From: UBA12481 sp012523435
GTDB lineage: Bacteria > Bacteroidota > Bacteroidia > Bacteroidales > UBA12481
Length of the DNA stretch: 19,625 nucleotides
Direction of reading: 5' to 3'
Assembly: GCA_028686135.1 (NCBI GenBank)
Contig: JAQUCP010000030.1
Location: 1 to 19,625 of the forward strand
Below the pieces are notes generated by a model that had not been told where the DNA came from, did not search any database, and was given only the letters and a program-made list of their open reading frames with translations. The translations under genes and the position numbers were made by a program. Of this stretch, positions 15,445 through 19,625 are shown piece after piece (positions within the stretch are counted from its first letter, which is position 1; every line of letters starts with the position of its first letter).

Positions 15445-15783
15445 TTACCTCAACTCCAACTCGCCAGCTTGGTATTTTTCGTATGCTTGGCGAAGGGTAA
15501 GATTGTGGGCTCCAGTTACTATTTTGGTTTTCAAGTGTCTAAGCGCATTGGAAGCATTTTCACCAGGGCCGTTGCCAGTGATAAGAACATCGGGGTTAAG
15601 GTTAGCCAGCTTCTGAGTGGTGGCTGTACCGGCACCATGACCCATTTGGTCGACTTCTGAATTATCAATGATGGTCAGCTGATCATTCTCCTCATCAAAA
15701 AGGGCTAAATATTTGGCTCTTCCAAAACGAGAATCGATCAGGGAATTCCAATCCTGGCCGGTAGAGGTAAAAAGGATTTTCAT
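15445..15783 (-). CDS. NifX/NifB-family iron-molybdenum-cofactor-binding-like protein
   Basis: This 112-aa protein matches the dinitrogenase iron-molybdenum cofactor domain (NifX, NafY C-terminal, NifB C-terminal). It opens with MKILFTSTGQDWNSLIDSRFGRAKYLALFD, continues with the MGHGAGTATTQKLANLNPDVLITGNGPGENASNALR core and ends with VTGAHNLTLRQAYEKYQAGEL. Unlike the homologue at 18832, it has no cysteine in the 'FG-R/H' loop; it has SRFGRAKY where the other has AHFGHCQKF. It is the last gene of the minus-strand operon, 12 nt after the second ATPase, and converges with the TonB receptor (22-nt gap, no clear terminator). These proteins bind Fe-S or Fe-Mo-type clusters in nitrogen fixers. Without nitrogenase here, a carrier for another metal cofactor is more likely. 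Confidence 0.88.
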   Translation of the reverse strand: MKILFTSTGQDWNSLIDSRFGRAKYLALFDEENDQLTIIDNSEVDQMGHGAGTATTQKLANLNPDVLITGNGPGENASNALRHLKTKIVTGAHNLTLRQAYEKYQAGELELR

Positions 15784-15795
15784 ATAGATTTCTTA

Positions 15796-16668
15796 TTATG
15801 TGTTGATTTCTTTGACTTTATTCCATACTTCGCTCAGAATGGCAGTTAGTTTGCTTGGGTATTCGACAATGGTTTTCCCTTCCAGCATAGCTTGTTGGAA
15901 GAGTGGGTTGAATTCTATATCAGCCAGATAATCAATATGTTCATCTGCTAAGAATTCTCTGATCCGTGCTGTGTTTTCCTGATTCAGGTCATATTTATTG
16001 ATGACACATCCCGATCTGATTTTAAACCGCTTGATGAGCTGGTGTATGCGTTTCAGGTCGTGATGGGCTGACAGGCTTGGTTCGGTAACCAGGAGGACGT
16101 AATTGGCCCCGCTAAGGGAAGAGATCACTGGGCAGCCAATACCTGGAGAGCCATCCACAATCACCCAATCTTGTTCATTTTCTTTTGCCAGATCGTTTGC
16201 TTTTTGCTTTACAAGGGCAACCAGCCTCCCGGAATTTTCGGCTCCGATATCCAGTCGCGCGTGAATCATTGTACCGCCGATCCGGTTTGTAGAATGGTAT
16301 AGTTCGCCCGATCGCCGTTTTTCCATGGTGATGGCTTTTTCGGGACAAGTGATTTCGCAATAGCCACACCCCTCGCAGTTCAGTGGATCAACCATGTAAA
16401 GACCACTGTTAGAGTTGATTGCATTAAATCGGCAAGTTTGTTCACAAATTCCGCAGCTAGTGCATTGGTCTTGATGGATAACGGCCAATTCTCCGCCGAA
16501 GAATTCCTGTGTTTGTGCAAAATCCGGTTTTAGCAGCAGATGCATATTAGCGGCATCGACATCACAGTCAGCGACTACTGCCTTCTTACCAGCAAGCACT
16601 GCCAGTGCAGCTGCGACAGAAGTTTTTCCGGTGCCTCCTTTTCCTGATAGGATGACAATTTCTTTCAT
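15796..16668 (-). CDS. MinD-superfamily P-loop ATPase with inserted 2[4Fe-4S] ferredoxin domain (copy 2)
   Basis: I use the ATG at 16668 (291 aa), because the deviant Walker A follows at once: LSGKGGTGKTSVAA (GKGGTGKT at 9-16). The frame extends upstream only to a GTG inside the preceding gene. After the Walker-A helix and VVADCDVDAANMH (31-43), a ferredoxin insert occupies about 64-113: CTSCGICEQTC (C69, C72, C75, C79) and CEGCGYCEITCP (C98, C101, C104, C108). The ATPase fold then resumes with VIVDGSPGIGCPVISSL, VLLVTEPSLSAHHDLKR and CVINKYDLN. This is the SIMIBI-class architecture of the Mrp/NBP35-related 'MinD with ferredoxin' group. Such proteins are thought to couple ATP hydrolysis to electron transfer or cluster transfer in the cytoplasm. 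It starts 4 nt after copy 1. Confidence 0.92.
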   Translation of the reverse strand: MKEIVILSGKGGTGKTSVAAALAVLAGKKAVVADCDVDAANMHLLLKPDFAQTQEFFGGELAVIHQDQCTSCGICEQTCRFNAINSNSGLYMVDPLNCEGCGYCEITCPEKAITMEKRRSGELYHSTNRIGGTMIHARLDIGAENSGRLVALVKQKANDLAKENEQDWVIVDGSPGIGCPVISSLSGANYVLLVTEPSLSAHHDLKRIHQLIKRFKIRSGCVINKYDLNQENTARIREFLADEHIDYLADIEFNPLFQQAMLEGKTIVEYPSKLTAILSEVWNKVKEINT

Positions 16669-16672
16669 AACA

Positions 16673-17542
16673 TCATAGATTAAGGCCGAGCCGGGTTTGG
16701 ATTTCACTCAATGCCTCTGCGAAATGATCGATTTTGTCAAATACCATTTCACCGCGGGAATAGAGGCTGGCAATTTCACGATCGAACCGAACGCGTGCGA
16801 GGATCGGGATTTTTTCTTTCTCGCAATACTCTTCTACTGCGGTATCCCCGATACCATATCGATTGATGACTACGCCGAAGGGTTTTTCCATTAAGCGCAT
16901 GGTTTCAACAGCGAGCTTGAGGTCGTTAAGTCCGAATGGGGTTGGCTCGGTCACCAGAATTACCTCATCGACCTCTTTTACAGATGCTACCATTGGACAG
17001 GAAGTTCCTGGGGGGCAATCGTAGATATGTAGTGGGGTTTTTTGGTATTGGTCAGACAGATGTTGCTGTGCCAGGTGGATCATTGGTACAGCCTGTTCTT
17101 CTCCAACTTCCAATCGGCTTTCCACCAAGGTGAAATTCTCTTTCTGCCAGGTGCTAATCGTACCGATTTTATGTTCCTTCATGGGCAGTGCTTGTTCGGG
17201 GCACAATTCCGAGCAGGCATAGCAGCTATGGCAAAGTTCTTTGAAGACAACGATCATTTCACCCAGCTTAACGATAGCATGGAATCGGCAAACTGTGGTA
17301 CAGACATCGCACAGGACACATTTTCCCTGGTCCCATTCGGGGATGAGCTTATATTGATCGGTTGTGGTTTTGGGAGGATCAGCCATAAAAACCGATGTGT
17401 TGGGTTCTTCCACGTCGAGATCAGCCAGAACGACCGGCATATCCCGACTGATTTTTGCGGCTAGATTAGTGGCCAGCAGGGTCTTCCCTGTTCCTCCCTT
17501 ACCACTGGCCACGGCGATAGAGTGAACGGGCCGTTTAGTCAT
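16673..17542 (-). CDS. MinD-superfamily P-loop ATPase with inserted 2[4Fe-4S] ferredoxin domain (copy 1)
   Basis: This 289-aa protein starts at the ATG at 17542, which overlaps the CGGC gene by 8 nt. Its layout matches copy 2: the deviant Walker A GKGGTGKT (14-21), VVLADLDVEEPNTS (37-50), and a ferredoxin insert with CVLCDVCTTVC (C75, C78, C81, C85) and CHSCYACSELCP (C104, C107, C110, C114). The Walker-B/switch region is IYDCPPGTSCPMVAS, followed by VILVTEPTPFGLNDLKLAVE and VVINRYGIGD. Differences from copy 2 (DCPPGTSCP against DGSPGIGCP, DLDVEEPN against DCDVDAAN) show an old duplication rather than a recent one, so the pair probably works as a heterodimer. Such tandem pairs recur in strict anaerobes next to NifX genes. 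Confidence 0.92.
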   Translation of the reverse strand: MTKRPVHSIAVASGKGGTGKTLLATNLAAKISRDMPVVLADLDVEEPNTSVFMADPPKTTTDQYKLIPEWDQGKCVLCDVCTTVCRFHAIVKLGEMIVVFKELCHSCYACSELCPEQALPMKEHKIGTISTWQKENFTLVESRLEVGEEQAVPMIHLAQQHLSDQYQKTPLHIYDCPPGTSCPMVASVKEVDEVILVTEPTPFGLNDLKLAVETMRLMEKPFGVVINRYGIGDTAVEEYCEKEKIPILARVRFDREIASLYSRGEMVFDKIDHFAEALSEIQTRLGLNL

Positions 17543-17978
17543 AGCTCAGGCGGGTCTCTTCATCCGTAAGCGTTGGCTGGATAGCCTGTTGCATAAACGG
17601 CGTGTTCCAGGTTTTCAGGTTTTGATGGGTGGTGTAGTATTTCTGCGGAATGGGATGGGTTCCAAAAATTACCTTCATTCCGTATTTCTCGGTGATGAAT
17701 TTTTCAAAATAGTGCAGTCGGGGGCAGGGTGGGTAACCAACCAGCAGTCCGGTGGCTAGGTGAACGTGTGTTACGCCGTTCTTTTTCATCTCCGCTGGAG
17801 CATACTCGATATTTCCTCCTGGGCAGCCACCGCAGGTGGTGTAGCCGGCAATTTCTACTTCCTGATCTTTATAGATCTCAAAAGCTCCTTCACGTTGTTG
17901 CAGTGACCTGAAGCATTTGCCACCTGCACAGGTATGATACCGATCGCAGATGATGATTCCGATTTTAATTTTTTCCAT
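17535..17978 (-). CDS. CGGC domain-containing protein
   Basis: From the ATG at 17978 the protein has 147 aa. The TTG at 17996 lies inside the upstream gene and is not needed. The CGGC family signature is at TTCGGCPGGNIEY (C49 and C52 in the CGGC), and further cysteines at 11, 17, 22 and 85 (IIICDRYHTCAGGKC; GYPPCPRLHYFE) fit the family's conserved pattern. These proteins are small, cytoplasmic and cysteine-rich, with a presumed metal or cluster site; no function is established. The gene overlaps the DUF89 gene by 14 nt and the ATPase by 8 nt, so it is translationally coupled on both sides. That argues for a role in the same process as the ferredoxin-ATPases. Confidence 0.87.
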   Translation of the reverse strand: MEKIKIGIIICDRYHTCAGGKCFRSLQQREGAFEIYKDQEVEIAGYTTCGGCPGGNIEYAPAEMKKNGVTHVHLATGLLVGYPPCPRLHYFEKFITEKYGMKVIFGTHPIPQKYYTTHQNLKTWNTPFMQQAIQPTLTDEETRLSYD

Positions 17979-18822
17979 TTTGTGTATTATAAACAATGAA
18001 ATTTCCTTTTTCTACACCGACCAGGTCGGCGATCACCTCACATTTGACCATTAGTAGAAAGAATATTCTGGGATCCTGTTTCTCGATTAAGCCTTCCAGG
18101 TTTCCCTGTCCTTTGGAGATAATCAGATCGGCGGAGTCATAAAGCTTTCTGAAGGCCGGGTCTGACTTTTCCAAGATAGTAGTTGGAACATCGTAACCGT
18201 TGCTAATTACTTGTGCAACTTCTTTCATTCCAACTTCTTGGGCATCGACTAGGGTGACGTCATTAATAGCTGGTCCACCTCTGACAGCAAAGGTAACCCC
18301 TGAGTGGTTCATGGTTTCAATCAGGAGTTTATCAAAGACGATTTCTCCTGCATTGTCACCAAGGTACAAGATACTTTTAGCACGATGAATGGCTTTCCGG
18401 AGGGCATCTGAATGATTGATAGCAAATTCAGCTGTAATGACAGATTCAATGGTCTGTTCTACATCAAAGACTGGATTGGCACCGTAGTCCATAATGTTGC
18501 CGGCAATAGCCAAACGGAGAGCCAGATCAAATGGATCAGCTGATTTGAGAACCTTTGGTTTCCACTCACGGGAAAGTTTGATTGCCTGTTGATTGCAATC
18601 CTTTTTTTCCTGAAGGAATGGGTCTTTAACCCCGGTCATGCTTCTGAGGAAGAGATGTAGTTGGCGTTGCACATCCGGGCTAATGCTTGACTGGCCTTGG
18701 TTCATCAGCTTGTCGAAATAGCTTTTGAATTGCCGGTTTTGGTCTTCAGAGAGGGCATATTTTTTTTGCTGCCGCTCCCAGGTCCGGATAAAACAGTCCC
18801 GACAACGCGGATCAGTTAACAT
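17965..18822 (-). CDS. DUF89 (ARMT1-like) metal-dependent phosphatase, CxxC subfamily
   Basis: This is a 285-aa protein with an ATG at 18822. Family motifs are the N-terminal CRDC (C7, C10), AGNIMDYGA (107-115), LGDNAGEIVFD (154-164), RGGPAINDVT (181-190), ISKGQGNLEGL (235-245) and FLLMVKCEVIA (255-265). The Asp/Asn residues in these motifs form the metal site. DUF89 proteins are metal-dependent phosphatases implicated in removing damaged or unwanted phosphometabolites. The N-terminal CxxC places this one with the stand-alone bacterial/archaeal subfamily I rather than with the C-terminal domain of eukaryotic PANK4 (subfamily II). The substrate is unknown. Its place between NifX and CGGC genes suggests a link to metal-cofactor metabolism. 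Confidence 0.88.
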   Translation of the reverse strand: MLTDPRCRDCFIRTWERQQKKYALSEDQNRQFKSYFDKLMNQGQSSISPDVQRQLHLFLRSMTGVKDPFLQEKKDCNQQAIKLSREWKPKVLKSADPFDLALRLAIAGNIMDYGANPVFDVEQTIESVITAEFAINHSDALRKAIHRAKSILYLGDNAGEIVFDKLLIETMNHSGVTFAVRGGPAINDVTLVDAQEVGMKEVAQVISNGYDVPTTILEKSDPAFRKLYDSADLIISKGQGNLEGLIEKQDPRIFFLLMVKCEVIADLVGVEKGNFIVYNTQNGKN

Positions 18823-18831
18823 AACAGAGCA

Positions 18832-19170
18832 TTAATGATTACAATAATTTGCAGTGAGGCTCAGATTGTTGGCCAGAAAATCTTCAACCAATTCCTTAGG
18901 AGCTTTAATCGGAGCTCCAACGAACACATTGATATTCTGTTGGTTGAATAGGCTGATAGCCTGTTGGCCCATTCCTCCGGCAATCACATCGGTAACGCCG
19001 AATTGGGCTATCCAACGGGGGTATAACCCGGGTTGATGTTCTGGGGGGATAATCTCCTGGTGGTCAACAATACTGTTGTTTTCCACTGCTATGACGGCAA
19101 ATTTTTGGCAATGCCCGAAATGGGCACATAGTTCCCCATTCTCCATGGGAACGGCAATTTTGTAGTTCAT
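18832..19170 (-). CDS. NifX/NifB-family iron-molybdenum-cofactor-binding-like protein
   Basis: This 112-aa protein begins MNYKIAVPMENGELCAHFGHCQKFAV and matches the dinitrogenase cofactor domain. It has the HFGHCQKF loop (H17, C21) plus a second nearby Cys15, which are candidate cluster ligands. The core PPEHQPGLYPRWIAQFGVTDVIAGGMGQQAISLFNQQNINV is typical of non-nitrogenase members in anaerobes; the C-terminus adds NYCNH, another possible metal-binding tail. DUF89 follows after 9 nt. It differs clearly from the copy at 15445 in its cysteines. Confidence 0.9.
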   Translation of the reverse strand: MNYKIAVPMENGELCAHFGHCQKFAVIAVENNSIVDHQEIIPPEHQPGLYPRWIAQFGVTDVIAGGMGQQAISLFNQQNINVFVGAPIKAPKELVEDFLANNLSLTANYCNH

Positions 19171-19197
19171 AATGCTAAGTTATTGTCAATTAAATGA

Positions 19198-19467
19198 TTA
19201 AAATCCTCTACGAAATCGGTTTTGTCTTCCCATACCACGACCGCGACCACGGCCAGCAGATCCGAAGCCTCCACCGAAGCCTTGACCCCGGCGCCAGCCC
19301 ATCCCCATTTGGTCCTGAGGGTTGAACTCTGCGTTTGGATTGTTTTGAATCTCCTGCATGGGATTAACATCCTGATTATTACCTGCTCCATAGTTGGTGC
19401 AGCGTCCCATACGGCGGCCGGTCATCGGACCTTGTCCTTCCGGTCCTGTTCTGTTGAAATTTGGCAT
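19198..19467 (-). CDS. DUF5320 domain-containing small protein
   Basis: This 89-aa protein has the DUF5320 opening MPNFNRTGPEGQGPMTGRRMGRC, that is the GTGPxGxGPMTGRxxGxC pattern. The C-terminal half is low in complexity and rich in Gly, Arg and Met (GMGWRRGQGFGGGFGSAGRGRGRG..). The single Cys23 is the family's conserved one. These small proteins are nearly always encoded beside NifX-type genes in anaerobes, and their function is unknown. The gene lies 11 nt after the NifX-like gene at the window edge and 27 nt before the next NifX gene. An overlapping minus-strand frame is a shadow. Confidence 0.85.
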   Translation of the reverse strand: MPNFNRTGPEGQGPMTGRRMGRCTNYGAGNNQDVNPMQEIQNNPNAEFNPQDQMGMGWRRGQGFGGGFGSAGRGRGRGMGRQNRFRRGF

Positions 19468-19478
19468 AGTATTGTATG

Positions 19479-19625
19479 TTAATGATTTAGCAAATTGATG
19501 ATGTTCTGAATTTTACGTTCTGTATCCTGGATTACGACCAGTTGGATCTGAAGGCTATCCAGTAGGTTTTTAATTTTTGGGCCAAATTCTCCGGAAATAA
19601 TCAAGTCAGGGTTCTTTGAAGCCAC
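19479..19625 (-). CDS. NifX/NifB-family protein, C-terminal part (5' end outside window)
   Basis: The frame is open from base 19625 to the TAA at 19479-19481 (48 codons). It reads ..NPDLIISGEFGPKIKNLLDSL and ends in a KIQNIINLLNH-like helix. 'D-L-I-I-S-G-x-F-G-P-K' is the second half of the dinitrogenase cofactor domain, so this is a third NifX-like gene. It has no cysteine in the visible part. DUF5320 follows after 11 nt, so the operon extends beyond the right edge of the window. Confidence 0.7.
   Translation of the reverse strand: MASKNPDLIISGEFGPKIKNLLDSLQIQLVVIQDTERKIQNIINLLNH

Noticed and set aside
19167..19391. Minus-strand ORF overlapping DUF5320
   Set aside because: It is a shadow of the Gly/Arg-rich gene, with no family features and overlapping the next NifX start.
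15445..19625. Annotation as a nitrogen-fixation cluster
   Set aside because: NifX-type domains alone do not show nitrogen fixation; no nifH, nifD, nifK, nifE, nifN or radical-SAM nifB is visible.
1..19625. CRISPR arrays, tRNA genes, rRNA genes, integrases or IS transposases
   Set aside because: No regularly spaced repeats, cloverleaf-like sequences or transposase motifs were seen on reading both strands.

Overview
The window looks like chromosome of an anaerobic member of the Bacteroidota (Bacteroidales/Marinilabiliales-like). The evidence is a TonB-dependent receptor with an N-terminal carboxypeptidase-regulatory-like domain, a beta-helix lipoprotein and a GH20 hexosaminidase, upstream regions with almost no Shine-Dalgarno signals, one promoter of the TTTG-N19-TAnnTTTG type, and many [4Fe-4S]-cysteine proteins. 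I see no tRNA, rRNA, CRISPR array or intact mobile element.

Region 1 (1-2003) is AT-rich and decayed. It starts with the 3'-incomplete end of an MBL-fold hydrolase (COG1237 type). Next is a small minus-strand ORF that seems to have lost its 5' end. A short strip of plus-strand fragments follows: a cupin, the C-terminal part of a YfhL-like ferredoxin fused out of frame to that cupin, and the first ~50 residues of a RecA/KaiC-like ATPase with a damaged P-loop. About 300 bp without a gene closes the region; it holds a C-tract and a 9-bp inverted repeat.

Region 2 (2004-6850, minus strand) reads as one transcription unit: a type II pantothenate kinase, a secreted or surface GH20 hexosaminidase, and two membrane proteins with bacterial PH domains (YdbS-like and YdbT-like). 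Divergent from it is a DUF1846 protein (7086-8612) with the only strong Shine-Dalgarno in the window. It converges with a beta-helix surface lipoprotein (8616-10466).

Region 3 (10669-15422, plus strand) holds a small LapA-like membrane protein, a ribokinase and an ATP-cone/PD-(D/E)XK nuclease fusion in one likely operon. A hairpin follows, and then a lone TonB-dependent outer-membrane receptor.

Region 4 (15445 to the right edge, minus strand) is the most striking part. It is a tightly packed operon of eight genes running leftwards: a NifX/NifB-family protein (cut by the window edge), a DUF5320 Gly/Met/Arg-rich peptide, a second NifX protein, a DUF89 metal-dependent phosphatase with CxxC, a CGGC-domain protein, two tandem MinD-type ATPases that each carry an inserted 2[4Fe-4S] ferredoxin domain, and a third NifX protein. 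There are no nitrogenase structural genes in view. The set looks like a metal- or Fe-S-cofactor assembly or trafficking module of unknown client, with a possible redox- and ATP-driven step (twin ATPases), cluster carriers (NifX) and a thiol/metal protein (CGGC). That role is inference; the family assignments come directly from the translated motifs.
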